A stretch of 64,000 nt of DNA. It comes from Hymenobacter oligotrophus. GTDB lineage: Bacteria; Bacteroidota; Bacteroidia; Cytophagales; Hymenobacteraceae. Below the pieces are notes generated by a model. That model ran no database searches. It saw only the letters and a program-made list of their open reading frames with translations, and had not been told where the DNA came from. Of the stretch, positions 55,101 to 63,287 are shown piece after piece. Position 1 is the stretch's first letter, and the number at the start of each line of letters is the position of its first letter. The DNA is taken from positions 620,001 to 684,000 of the forward strand of contig NZ_CP032317.1 in assembly GCF_003574965.1 (NCBI RefSeq), read 5' to 3'. The position numbers and the translations under genes are program-made.

Positions 55101-57176
55101 CAACGACTGCTCGAGGAGCTTCAGCTGGGCGGCAAACTCGGCTTGGGCCTCGGTGCCGGCCAGGGCCTGGCGGCGTTTCTTGAGGGCGGCCCGCAGCTGG
55201 TTGAAGCCGGCGTAAATCCCCGAGATGTTGTCGATGATGCGGGTGGTCTGCGTGGGGTCGGCAATGGGCAGGTTGCCCACTACTTCAATCAGCAGCTCTA
55301 GCTCGGCGGCCACGGCGTTCATGTCCTGCTCGAGGCGGTTGGCTTCGGTTACCGTGGGCACCTGCTCGATGCCCGCACCTAGGGCAGCCACGCGCTCGGC
55401 GTAAGGGGCCAGGGCATTGTCGCGCAGCAAGAAGTCGACCGTACGCTGGGCAACTTCCTGCGACAAACCTTGCAGCTCCTCGGCGGTGCGCTCTACGGCC
55501 GCGGCGTCAACGTAGCGCAGTTCTTTCAGCGAAATAACCTCGCCGCGCACTTGGCGCAAGTTGGCCAGTTGCTGCACGTATTCCTGCACCTCGGTAGCAT
55601 CGGCCGTGCGCTTGATGTAGTCGCGCAATTCGGCGGCGCGGCCCAGTACTTGCTGGGTTTGCTCGTGCGTGCTGCGACGAATGCGCTGCACCTTATCAAA
55701 TTCCTCTACCGCCGAGGTAGCAGCCTGGCGGATGTCCTGCAGCGGCTCGGCCAGCTTCTCGGCGCCGGGCTCGGCCAGCCAGTGGTATGAGTCGGAAAGG
55801 GTAGTGGTGCGGCGGATCAGGTCGAGGTACAGGCCGGTGTAAGAGTCGTCCTTGCCAATGAGCGTAAGCACCTCCTGGGCCTCGGCCATGGCTCGCACAA
55901 TTTCCTTGTTGCCCAGCTTGCCTAGGTAGCCATCCTGCACGGCAGGCAGCTGAAAGTTGGGGGCGGTGTAAGGCGTTTGCCAGATCTGTACGGCGTGGTG
56001 TTTTTTGGGCTCCTCGTCGGCGCGGAAGTAGCAAAGTTCGCCGTTCTCGAACAGCGCGTAGCCGTGGCACACGATGGGCGCGGCCACCTTCTGGCTGATC
56101 AGGTTGTAGCTCAGCAGCAGGTACAGGCCGTTGTCTTTCTGAAAGAACACGTACAGGAAATCCTCGCCGTTGGGCGAGGCCACGCGCTTCTCAAACACCA
56201 ATTCAGACGGCACGTTTTCGAACTGCTTGCCGTCGCCGGTTTGCAGGTAGTAGCCGTGCGGGAAGATGAGGCCGTGGCCGTCGGGCAGCAGCACGCAGGC
56301 GTCGGCCAGGGCATCGAGGCGTTGGGCTTGGCGCAGCTTGGTGTTGTAAAGAAAGTAGCGGAACTGCTGCTCCTGGTACGGCCTAATCTTGAGCAGTACC
56401 AACTGGCCCACCACCGCATAGTGAATTTCGGCGTCGTCGAGGGTCTGGTCTTTGTTGTCGACGGGCTCGGAGTAAATACCTTGTCCCGTCTTGGTGTTGT
56501 CTTCGACCTTGATGGTGAGGTCGCCGCCCACCGTCTCCACAAACACCTTGTCTTCGATGCTGATGTGCGGGTGCTTGCCGGCGCGCTGCATGTCGCGGGT
56601 GGCACGCTTCCAGCTGAACTCGTGCTGCGGCGGAAAGGTGTACTCGTGGTCGGAGCGGTTGTCGAGGTAAGTCAGTGCCTCGCCCTGCACCAGCCACTTA
56701 AACGTCTTGATATCGTTAGCCGTTTTGCCCACCCGAAACACCATAAACAGGTGCTCGCCGCGCTGGGCAAACTTCACGAAGCGCGCGTTTTTGTAGTAGC
56801 GGTACAGGTTGCGCAGCTCCTCCAAAAAACCCTTTTCCTGAATGATGTCAAGCCCCACAGGGCGGAACTCTGGCCGCTGGTATGCATACACGCCAAACAC
56901 GTCCTGCAGGTCCACCTCGGTTTTAAGACCTAGGAGCACGTTGAATCCGAACAGGAACTTGTCGCCGAGCGCCACCATATCCATGGGCACGCAGTTATGC
57001 TCGGTGGTGATGCGCCCGGTGCCGAGCAGTTGCCAGTCGAGCGCGCCGAAGACTTGCTTGCGGGCGGTGTTGAGCTTGTCGAGGCGGATGCGCAGGTCGG
57101 AGCCGCCTTTGGTCAGGCGGTTGCGCAGGATTTCGTAGGTGCCGGTTTCGAGTTGCGGAGCGGCGGAAGTTTCCAT
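52173..57176 (-). CDS. Giant coiled-coil AAA ATPase ('DNA repair ATPase' family)
   Basis: 1667 residues. The N-terminal 400 residues are beta-rich repeats resembling a propeller or scaffold. Residues about 450-950 are long alpha-helical coiled coil. An AAA+ module lies near the C-terminus: Walker A SPPGYGKTTLLEYV near 1315 and Walker B MIYVDDIQH near 1378. Databases call this family DNA repair ATPase, but there is no nuclease or DNA-binding signature visible; the company of flotillin, PspA and YqiJ-like genes points to membrane-associated remodelling instead. Separated from the flotillin gene by a long inverted repeat. Confidence 0.85.
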   Translation of the reverse strand: METSAAPQLETGTYEILRNRLTKGGSDLRIRLDKLNTARKQVFGALDWQLLGTGRITTEHNCVPMDMVALGDKFLFGFNVLLGLKTEVDLQDVFGVYAYQRPEFRPVGLDIIQEKGFLEELRNLYRYYKNARFVKFAQRGEHLFMVFRVGKTANDIKTFKWLVQGEALTYLDNRSDHEYTFPPQHEFSWKRATRDMQRAGKHPHISIEDKVFVETVGGDLTIKVEDNTKTGQGIYSEPVDNKDQTLDDAEIHYAVVGQLVLLKIRPYQEQQFRYFLYNTKLRQAQRLDALADACVLLPDGHGLIFPHGYYLQTGDGKQFENVPSELVFEKRVASPNGEDFLYVFFQKDNGLYLLLSYNLISQKVAAPIVCHGYALFENGELCYFRADEEPKKHHAVQIWQTPYTAPNFQLPAVQDGYLGKLGNKEIVRAMAEAQEVLTLIGKDDSYTGLYLDLIRRTTTLSDSYHWLAEPGAEKLAEPLQDIRQAATSAVEEFDKVQRIRRSTHEQTQQVLGRAAELRDYIKRTADATEVQEYVQQLANLRQVRGEVISLKELRYVDAAAVERTAEELQGLSQEVAQRTVDFLLRDNALAPYAERVAALGAGIEQVPTVTEANRLEQDMNAVAAELELLIEVVGNLPIADPTQTTRIIDNISGIYAGFNQLRAALKKRRQALAGTEAQAEFAAQLKLLEQSLVNYLDLSDTPAKCDEYLSRLMVQLQELEGKFPEFDQFLSQLATRREEAYEAFEARKQSLVAARNQRATALLQSAERMLKAVHNRVAKLTSVADINGHFAADVMVEKVRRTVDELLALGDAVKADDLQSRLKTVREDAVRQLKDRADLFVDGGQGVRFGPHTFTVNTQPLELTLVLRDGQLHYHLTGTNFFRAVADAAVEQARPVWEQTLPSENHDVYRAEFLAYQLLAVAQNPAPAAEGAPATLQVAELERLGAAELLSYVQQHMAPRYAEGYLKGVHDHDAAQILAALVRLTRTTGLLRYPTETRAAASLYWHRFAPADKKAHWLHQIRGLALLLQVYPGAQETSKLAAELQAALSQFAQESGLFTPAEVAEAGTYLLHELIQQASASKNRQLPASITQGGLVEGRGSMVVEQYQPRATPFTTSAEAADLHDAFLKQLKERRATDTFEASVAALGQQPTAQYQLVRQWLQAFLKQANHTAWVEYGDEAAALLVTRSYNPAQVVRTPLTEVLPGLRGTHPRIQEDHSYALNFPHFRRRLHHYVQHTQPQFERFAELKKQLLAQAADTMRLDDFRPRVLTSFVRNRLIDQVYLPLIGANLAKQIGTAGEGKRTDLMGLLLLISPPGYGKTTLLEYVANRLGLIFMKINGPAIGHAVTSVDPAQAPNAGARQELEKLNLAFEMGDNVMIYVDDIQHCHPEFLQKFISLCDAQRKIEGVYQGRARTYDFRGRKVCVVMAGNPYTETGDVFKLPDMLANRADIYNLGDILTAGSEEAFRLSYLENALTSNAALGRLATQAPQDVPALIRLAETGQADGLTFEGNHAPEELSEYVAVLQKLLRLRDVVARVNAAYIASAAQADAYRTEPPFKLQGSYRNMNKLAEKVRPVMNEQEVEQLLAAHYESEAQTLTSAAEANLLKLRELLGWLTPEQQQRWQQIKHTYQDNLRNSQAGQVLQVLTKLEAIAGGLSGIREVLKNA

Positions 57177-57228
57177 ATGGGGAGCCCGTGCGGGCAGTAC
57201 TAAAAGCTGGAGCTAGCTTATAAGGAAG

Positions 57229-57422
57229 AAGCTAGGGTTAAGACTAAGGCTAGTCCCCTCCTCAGATGAATTCCGCGACTGGAGCGGCGTGGGTTGAGGG
57301 TGGTTGACATTGACGTTTAAACGACTTTTATATCTTGCCTCTAGTATTTCAACCACCCCCAACCCACGCCGCTCCAGTCGCGGAATTCATCTGAGGAGGG
57401 GAGCTAGCCTTAGTTCTAGCTT
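57229..57422. repeat. Long inverted repeat within the stress operon (family 1, long subtype)
   Basis: Near-perfect 59/60-base arms at 57249-57307 and 57349-57408, extending imperfectly outward to 57229 and 57422, around a 41-base AT-rich loop. It fills the spacer between flotillin and the ATPase gene and could act as terminator, attenuator or processing site. Confidence 0.88.
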
Positions 57423-57440
57423 TTAAATAGGGTGAGGCCC

Positions 57441-59609
57441 CTAATTCAGCGTGCTTACCACCTTGTCCGAGATACCCAGCATTTTGGCGGTGCCGGCTAG
57501 TTGGGTAATCGTGTTGCGGGTGGCGTCGTCGCCGGCTTTGTTCATCATCTGCAGCAGCAGGGCCGAGATGCTCAGGTTCTTAACATCATCCGAGCTGAGG
57601 CCGAACTGATTGACGAACTTGGTTAGGTTGGTTTTAAAGTCTACGCCGCCGGCGGCATCGAGCGGGAAGAAGGTATCCTTCACCGTAGTCAGCACCTGCG
57701 AGTTGCCCACGGCACGGTCGATGCTCTTGCCCTTGGTGATGGAGCCGATAATCTGGTCGAAGAACATGGTTTCGCCGCCCACGATGTCGATTTTGGCGGC
57801 TTTCAGAGCCTCGGCAATAACGCCCGACTGCGCGGCCGCAATGTCTTTCTGGATGCTGATTTCGGCCAGCTCCACGGCTTGGTCTTTAGCCAGCCGTAGT
57901 TTGAACTCCTCGTGCTCTTTGCCCACGCCGTCGAGCTTTTTCATGGCGTCGGCCTTGGCTTCGATGCCTTTGGCTTCTACCGCAAACATTTCTTCGTTCA
58001 CGCGCACTTCGGCCAGGCCTTTCTTCTGCTGAGCGTCGGCCATGGCGTCTACTACTTCCACTTCTACCATCGCTTTTTCGCGATTCACTTTGGCAGCTAC
58101 CACGCCCAGCTTCTCATCGGCTTCGGCTTGCGCCGTGGCTTTGGCCTGAATGGCTTGGGCTTCGGCCGTGGCGGTAAGCTGCAGCACGGTGGCTTCGGTT
58201 TCGCCTTCTTTCTGGCGGGCAACGGCTTTGGCTTGCATCACCTGGGCTTCGGCCAGGCCTACGGCAGCGGCTTTCGAGGCCTCGGCTTCGGCCAATGTAC
58301 GGATGGCTTGGGCTTTAAACTCGGCCGAGGCTTTTTCGGCTTCGGCATCGATCAGTGCCTGCTTGGCGCGCAGCTCGGCGGCTTGCTTTTCCATGTCGGC
58401 CGAGCCTACGAAGTTGATGGTTTGGGCGTCGGTTTCCTGCTTGGCTTTGGTAAGCGCCACCAGCTTCAGGCGTTCGGCTTCGGCCTGAGCGCGAGTGTCT
58501 TTAATGCGCTCTTCTTCCTGCACGGTGGCTTTTTCCACGGCAATTCGCTCGCGGATAATGGCCTGAATGTTCTTGCGCTCTTCTTCCAGCGCTTTTTCTT
58601 TCTCAATCTGAGCCAGGGCCACGATACGCTCCCGCTCGTTGGCCTCCAGGGCCTGGGCCTGCGCCACGCGCTCGGTTTCCACGGCGTCGGTGCGTTGCTT
58701 GTTGCGCTCGGCCACCAGCACTTGCCGGTCGCGGTTTTGCTCGGCCACTTTCACTTCCTCCTCGGTTGCGAGGCGGGCGCGCTCCGACTTCAGCAGCTCT
58801 TCCTGCTGCACCTTGGCAATTTCGGCGGCTTCGCGGGCCTTAATGCTGGCAATTTCGCGGCGCTGCTTTTCCTGGTTTTCGGTCAGCTGCTTTTCCAGCT
58901 GCAGAATGGTTTCCTGCGCCTCTACGTCCTGCTTCTTGATGGTCTTCTGGGTTTCGCGCTCAATGGCGTTGGCCTGGATTTTTTGTTCCGAGGTAAGCGC
59001 GATAATCTTCTTGATGCCTTCGGCGTCGAGGATGTTGTCGTGGTTGAGCGCGTTCAGCGGCGTTTGCTCCAGGTAGTCGATGGCGCAGTCGTCGAGCACG
59101 TAGCCGTTCAGGTCGGTGCCGATGATGCGCAGGATTTCCTGCTTGAATTGCTCGCGCGAGTTGTACAACTCGATGAAGTCGAATTGCTTGCCCACGGTCT
59201 TTAGGGCCTCCGAAAACTTAGCGTCGAACAAAGCTTCGAGAGCGGTTGGGTCAGAGGCGCGGCGCGTGCCAATGCTCTGGGCCACTTGCACCACGTCGTC
59301 CTGGGTTTTGTTGACGCGCACGAAGAAATTCACCTTCACGTCGGCGCGTAGGTTGTCTTTGCACACCAAGCCCTCTTTGCCATGGCGGCTGATGACGATG
59401 GTTTTCAGGGTGATGTCCATCACCTCAAGCTTGTGCAGCACCGGTATAACGAAGATGCCCGAAAACGACACGCGGGTGTCGCCGAGGCCGGTGCGCACGA
59501 GGGCTTCGCCCTGCACGGCTTTTTGGTACATCTTCACCACAATGGCGATGATGCCAAGCAGGAACAGGCCGGCAATAACCAGCACTGCCAAGGATAATTG
59601 TTCGATCAT
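57441..59609 (-). CDS. Flotillin family protein (YqiK-like)
   Basis: 722 residues. One N-terminal transmembrane helix (about 7-27), an SPFH/band-7 domain (about 30-200; KVNFFVRVNKTQDDV), then a very long Ala/Glu/Lys coiled coil (about 210-590) and a C-terminal domain. Flotillins oligomerise in membrane microdomains and organise membrane proteins. It pairs with the YqiJ-like gene three genes upstream, as in E. coli yqiJ-yqiK. Confidence 0.93.
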   Translation of the reverse strand: MIEQLSLAVLVIAGLFLLGIIAIVVKMYQKAVQGEALVRTGLGDTRVSFSGIFVIPVLHKLEVMDITLKTIVISRHGKEGLVCKDNLRADVKVNFFVRVNKTQDDVVQVAQSIGTRRASDPTALEALFDAKFSEALKTVGKQFDFIELYNSREQFKQEILRIIGTDLNGYVLDDCAIDYLEQTPLNALNHDNILDAEGIKKIIALTSEQKIQANAIERETQKTIKKQDVEAQETILQLEKQLTENQEKQRREIASIKAREAAEIAKVQQEELLKSERARLATEEEVKVAEQNRDRQVLVAERNKQRTDAVETERVAQAQALEANERERIVALAQIEKEKALEEERKNIQAIIRERIAVEKATVQEEERIKDTRAQAEAERLKLVALTKAKQETDAQTINFVGSADMEKQAAELRAKQALIDAEAEKASAEFKAQAIRTLAEAEASKAAAVGLAEAQVMQAKAVARQKEGETEATVLQLTATAEAQAIQAKATAQAEADEKLGVVAAKVNREKAMVEVEVVDAMADAQQKKGLAEVRVNEEMFAVEAKGIEAKADAMKKLDGVGKEHEEFKLRLAKDQAVELAEISIQKDIAAAQSGVIAEALKAAKIDIVGGETMFFDQIIGSITKGKSIDRAVGNSQVLTTVKDTFFPLDAAGGVDFKTNLTKFVNQFGLSSDDVKNLSISALLLQMMNKAGDDATRNTITQLAGTAKMLGISDKVVSTLN

Positions 59610-59698
59610 GGAAGTAAAAAGTAGAGTTGTGTCAGAGTTGAAAGGGGTAGGGTGGGTGTGAGGCCTTGCCTAGGTGGCCAAAGCTGCGCCAGCTTGTG

Positions 59699-60103
59699 CT
59701 AGCCGAGCTGAATGCCAGGGTTAATTTGCTGCAGCGCGGCAATAAAGGCAGCTTTGTCGCGGGGCGATATCATCACCTCGTCGTACTTATTGTAGCTGAT
59801 CTTCAGGCGGTCGAGCGACGGCGCGGGCGAGCTGAGCGGGTTGGTGGTGGGTACAATGCGGGTGATTTGCTGCACCGGCACCTGCCACGTAAACGGACCC
59901 GATTGAATGTGTAACGTGGCGTTGTCGATTAGCTCGTAGCGGGTGTAGAGCACCACGTAAGCCACAAAAGCTGCTACTGCCAAGCACACCAGCGCGCCCA
60001 TAAGGGCACCGTAGAGGAAGTTGGCAACAGCGCTGCCAACGATAAGAGCCAGGATAGGTCCAAACAGCCACCAAGAAACCTTGGCAGGAAATAAGCGCGG
60101 CAT
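59699..60103 (-). CDS. Bacterial PH-domain membrane protein
   Basis: 134 residues: two N-terminal transmembrane helices (about 12-52) and a C-terminal bacterial PH-like domain (about 55-134) with the final YNKYDEVMISPRDKAAFIAAL helix typical of the family (formerly DUF1200). PH domains here would face the cytoplasm and may bind lipid or partner proteins. Part of the minus-strand stress operon. Confidence 0.85.
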   Translation of the reverse strand: MPRLFPAKVSWWLFGPILALIVGSAVANFLYGALMGALVCLAVAAFVAYVVLYTRYELIDNATLHIQSGPFTWQVPVQQITRIVPTTNPLSSPAPSLDRLKISYNKYDEVMISPRDKAAFIAALQQINPGIQLG

Positions 60104-60119
60104 TGGTTAATGAATTAGA

Positions 60120-60227
60120 TTAGAAAAGCTCGAAGAAGAACTCGAAGGCAAACACGACGACGCGGCCTAGGACTTTGATGCTTCGGAAAAGCAGCCGAAA
60201 CGTGACGTCGAGCAGGAATTCAAGCAT
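60120..60227 (-). CDS. 35-residue hydrophobic micro-protein
   Basis: A short frame with ATG at 60227-60225 and TAA at 60122-60120. It reads MLEFLLDVTFRLLF, a basic turn (RSIKVLGR), then a Phe-rich hydrophobic end (VVVFAFEFFFELF), so it likely lies along or in the membrane. It fits the 170-base gap between the PH-domain and YqiJ-like genes and runs the same way. No homologue is known to me; conservation in sister genomes would decide. Confidence 0.55.
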   Translation of the reverse strand: MLEFLLDVTFRLLFRSIKVLGRVVVFAFEFFFELF

Positions 60228-60273
60228 AACCTGAAACCACAGCGGGTCGTCGTCGCGCGACGGGCGCGGTGGG

Positions 60274-60942
60274 TTAGCCGGCCGCATCAAAGGGCTCGAT
60301 GAGGTAGCAGCGGCGCTGGGCGTCGTAATCGATTACCAAAGCCGTGTCGCCTTTGCGCAGCTCGGCGTTGGAGGCCGCGCGCACATTCAGCACCAACGCG
60401 GCGCCCTCGGCGCGCAGCGTGGCCTGGCCGAGCTGGTCGGCGGAGGTGGGCAGCAGCACCGTGCATACTTTGCCCAAGGGTTTGGCACCGGCTGCGGCAT
60501 CTTGCTCAAGCGTAGCAAAAAGCCGTACGAATGGCGTAGTAAGCACTTTGGCCACGAACAAACTGGCCAGCAGCAGCGGCACCAAAAACAGCAGGCCTAG
60601 GGCAAAAGAGCTGTTGTGGGTGTAGTGGTTGAGCAGGATGCTGCCCACCCACAAGGGCAGCGACACAAAGCCCACAAACACCATCAGCGGCACGCGGCCC
60701 AGGTTGAAAAAAGCCAGCGCGTTGTTGAGCCAATCAACACCTACCTGCGCATGGTGGTGGCCGTGGTGCAAATCGGAGTTGCCTAGGTGAGCATCGGCGG
60801 GGTGGGTGCTTAGGTCGAGCGTTTTGAAATCGAGTAAGCCGATAATTACGGTAAGCCAGTACAGCAGCACGAAAACCAGCAGACCGGTAGAGAGTAAATT
60901 AGGAGGAGAAACTGCAGCGCGTAATAGTTCTGTCATAAGCAT
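60274..60942 (-). CDS. YqiJ-like OB-fold membrane protein
   Basis: 222 residues: four hydrophobic helices in the first 150 residues, a His-rich loop (DLHHGHHHAQ near residue 60) and a C-terminal OB-fold (about 155-222; LGKVCTVLLPTSADQLGQATL...). This is the NfeD-like/YqiJ arrangement that partners flotillins. The His cluster could bind metal. Two starts are possible, at 60942 and 60936. Confidence 0.85.
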   Translation of the reverse strand: MLMTELLRAAVSPPNLLSTGLLVFVLLYWLTVIIGLLDFKTLDLSTHPADAHLGNSDLHHGHHHAQVGVDWLNNALAFFNLGRVPLMVFVGFVSLPLWVGSILLNHYTHNSSFALGLLFLVPLLLASLFVAKVLTTPFVRLFATLEQDAAAGAKPLGKVCTVLLPTSADQLGQATLRAEGAALVLNVRAASNAELRKGDTALVIDYDAQRRCYLIEPFDAAG

Positions 60943-61049
60943 AATAAGGGTAGCTTAAAGGTAGAAGAATTACCGTGGACCAATACGCTGCCAACCGGCA
61001 ACCGAAGTGAAGAAATTGTTACGCCGCCTAGGTGGCAGCGCCACTTGCG

Positions 61050-61271
61050 CTAGCCCGCAGCTTGTAGCCGGCGAATGTCGGCTTCCGGTTCGGTCGTCCG
61101 GGCTTTTAGCCGCCCTAGGTAGCCAAGGTGGTCAATGCCAAAAAGACCCATGCCGGAGGTAAGCAATAGCACTACCACGTTAGGCTCGGCGAGGCGCAAA
61201 AAGTGCAGAACAACGGCCGCAAAAAGCAGGGCCATGGAGGCGTAGAAAAACGTCTTTTCGTAGGCATTCAT
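61050..61271 (-). CDS. Small two-TM protein, copy 3 of a tandem family
   Basis: 73 residues starting MNAYEKTFFYASMALLF: two hydrophobic helices (about 8-26 and 31-49) and a charged C-terminus. Clearly similar in start and layout to the proteins at 61323 and 61592. Function unknown. Confidence 0.75.
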   Translation of the reverse strand: MNAYEKTFFYASMALLFAAVVLHFLRLAEPNVVVLLLTSGMGLFGIDHLGYLGRLKARTTEPEADIRRLQAAG

Positions 61272-61322
61272 GGGGTTGTGTGCATATGCGGGGCAGTGCT
61301 AGCCTACTTGGGTTGGCTGGCA

Positions 61323-61532
61323 TTAGGATGGAGGAAGCTGCGCCTCCAACTCGGCGATGCGCGTGTTCAGGCGCCGCGTGTAGCGCTGGTAGGCAATGCC
61401 CAGAAACATGGTGCCCAGCACGAGCAGCGAAATGGCGGTTTCGGGCCTGACGAGGTGCAGCAGGCGCAGAACCATGGTCCCGATCAGCAGCAGGAGCGAG
61501 GTGTAGTAAAGTGGCTTTTCGTAGGCGTTCAT
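61323..61532 (-). CDS. Small two-TM protein, copy 2 of a tandem family
   Basis: 69 residues starting MNAYEKPLYYTSLLLL; the first seven residues are almost identical to those of the 61050 protein, so this start (61532), not the longer open frame to 61730, is right. Two helices then RRLNTRIAELEAQLPPS. Confidence 0.76.
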   Translation of the reverse strand: MNAYEKPLYYTSLLLLIGTMVLRLLHLVRPETAISLLVLGTMFLGIAYQRYTRRLNTRIAELEAQLPPS

Positions 61533-61591
61533 GTCGGTAAGTGTCCGGTGGTATTGGTTGTGCTTCGGGGCCCTAGGTGCCGCAACCGGTA

Positions 61592-61807
61592 CTACAGGGC
61601 CGCAGGCGGTGCCGGTGGCAGCTGCGGTTGCTTGGCTAAGTTGAGGCGCCGGTTGTAGCGCGCCACGGCTGCCAACACGAACGTGAGACCGAACAGCACC
61701 AGCGTGGGCGCCACGCCCGCGTGCAGCCAATGGCCGGCGCGGCCCGCGAGGCTGATGACGAATAGCGAAAGCGCCAGCAGCATAAATCCTTTTTCTTGAC
61801 GGTTCAT
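61592..61807 (-). CDS. Small two-TM protein, copy 1 of a tandem family
   Basis: 71 residues starting MNRQEKGFMLLALSL, with two helices and a basic/Pro-rich end (RYNRRLNLAKQPQLPP). The most divergent of the three. It follows pspA by 37 bases. Confidence 0.76.
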   Translation of the reverse strand: MNRQEKGFMLLALSLFVISLAGRAGHWLHAGVAPTLVLFGLTFVLAAVARYNRRLNLAKQPQLPPAPPAAL

Positions 61808-61844
61808 AGTTATGAGTGGTAACGCCCCTACCTAGGGCCTGTGG

Positions 61845-62564
61845 TTACTGCTGCGGCTGCTCGGCGAGGCCCAGCTTCTGCTTCAGGGCCTGCAAATCGG
61901 CGGCCGCTTTGCCACCGGCGCTTTGCTCCAATGCTTTGTCAATTTCCTGATCGACGGTGCGGCTTTCCTGCGCGATTTCGCCGTACGATTCGGCCAGGGC
62001 TTCTTCCACGGCCACCTTCTCCTTCATGCGCTCGAGCAGGGCCACCGTGCCCGACGAATCGAGCTGGGCCAGCTGCTTGTTGATGGTTTTCGTAGCCGAG
62101 CTCACCGCGGCGCGGGCCTTCAGCGTTTTCAGCTCGTTTTCCCAGGTGCCAATGGTTTGCTTCAGGGTTTGCACGTTGGCATCGAGCTGCTGCGCCGAGG
62201 CTTCAAACTTTTGCTGATCAGCGGCGGCCCGCTCGGCCTGGGCTTCGTTTTCGGTTTTCTTACCTAGGGCTTCGCTGGCGAGGCGGTCGGCCTCGGCGGT
62301 GGCGAGGTCGCCGCGGTGGGCGCGCTGTAGCAACAGCACCGCCTTGGTTTCGTAGTCCTGGGCTTTGGTGCGGAAGCTTGCGGCCTCGTTGCGGCTCCGG
62401 ATGGCCATGGCTTTCACCTCGGCCAGGGCGTGCAAGCTTTTGTCGAGGTCCTGGCGCAAGTCGCGCAGGCCTTGCTCGGTCATCTTGATGGGGTCTTCAA
62501 GCTGATCGACTGCGGAGTTGGCTTCGGCCTGACCAATTTTAAACAAGCGGGAAAAGATGTTCAT
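61845..62564 (-). CDS. pspA: PspA/IM30 family envelope-stress protein
   Basis: 239 residues, nearly all alpha-helical coiled coil after the amphipathic start MNIFSRLFKIGQAEAN. The motif LEDPIKMTEQGLRDLRQDL (about 22-41) is the family signature. PspA is an ESCRT-III-like protein that coats and repairs stressed inner membrane and can restrain a transcription activator. It follows YbjN by 121 bases. Confidence 0.93.
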   Translation of the reverse strand: MNIFSRLFKIGQAEANSAVDQLEDPIKMTEQGLRDLRQDLDKSLHALAEVKAMAIRSRNEAASFRTKAQDYETKAVLLLQRAHRGDLATAEADRLASEALGKKTENEAQAERAAADQQKFEASAQQLDANVQTLKQTIGTWENELKTLKARAAVSSATKTINKQLAQLDSSGTVALLERMKEKVAVEEALAESYGEIAQESRTVDQEIDKALEQSAGGKAAADLQALKQKLGLAEQPQQ

Positions 62565-62685
62565 GGCGTTACTGGGGTTGGTAGTTCGAAGGGAAAGTGA
62601 GGTGACAACAAGGGCAAAGGCGCGGCCATGCCCCGGGCACCTAGGGCTGTTGGCAAACCGGCTGCGAGTAAGCTGCAGGCAGGAA

Positions 62686-63108
62686 TTAAGAGGCTAGCAC
62701 GGGCGCGGCCACGCCGCGCGAAAACTCAATCAGCTCGTCGGAAAACTCCGTGAGCAGCAGGCTAAGCGAGTTGAGCACGGCTTCCAGCTCCGATTGGTCG
62801 AGGGTTTCGATTTGCAGCGTGTCGCGGAAAATTACTTTGCGGCCCGACTCGTCGAGGGCAAAAGCCCCGTGAATGATGTCGCGGTTTTTCTGCAGCAGGC
62901 GTTGGTACACCTCGCACGATGGTGTCGGCAGCTCCAGCAGGTATTGCTCCATAATCAGGAGCGGCTCGCCACAACCCAGCACCAGGTTGCGGATGCCCAG
63001 CGCCGGGTTGTCAACCACCAACACGCCGTCGTGCTCGTCGGCGTGGCGGATATCGAAACCAAGTGCCAGCAAGTAGTTCTTAACAGTAGCGAAGTAGCGG
63101 TTGGGCAT
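62686..63108 (-). CDS. YbjN-domain protein
   Basis: 140 residues with a Tir-chaperone/YbjN-like fold: alternating strands and helices, VLVVDNPALGIRNLVLGCGEPLLIMEQYLLE. Such proteins act as chaperones or stress partners. First gene of the long minus-strand locus, starting opposite the XRE regulator, so its promoter region is the likely regulatory switch. Confidence 0.8.
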   Translation of the reverse strand: MPNRYFATVKNYLLALGFDIRHADEHDGVLVVDNPALGIRNLVLGCGEPLLIMEQYLLELPTPSCEVYQRLLQKNRDIIHGAFALDESGRKVIFRDTLQIETLDQSELEAVLNSLSLLLTEFSDELIEFSRGVAAPVLAS

Positions 63109-63253
63109 ATGCGGCAGTATTGGCGGTGTGGTAGTAGCGGAAGGTAACCAAACTTAGCTGGGTTGCCAATGCTCAAAAAAGTAGCGGTGGCAGGTGGTGG
63201 TTGCGGTGTTTGTGGTAGATTTACGACGCAACATTACTGAAAGTTTTAGATGT

Positions 63254-63268
63254 GCTCAAAGTTTGAGC
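63254..63268. promoter_or_regulatory. Candidate operator palindrome
   Basis: GCTCAAA-G-TTTGAGC, a perfect 7-1-7 inverted repeat, lies 19 bases upstream of the XRE regulator start and in the shared regulatory region with the stress operon. A further half-site GCTCAAA lies at 63171-63177. Placement and symmetry suit binding by the adjacent XRE protein. Confidence 0.6.
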
Positions 63269-63287
63269 GCAAAATTTTTTCGGCAGA

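Noticed and set aside
57912-59204. 430-codon plus-strand frame rich in Gly, Phe and Leu
   Set aside because: Antisense of the flotillin Ala/Glu coiled coil, which explains the odd repeats.
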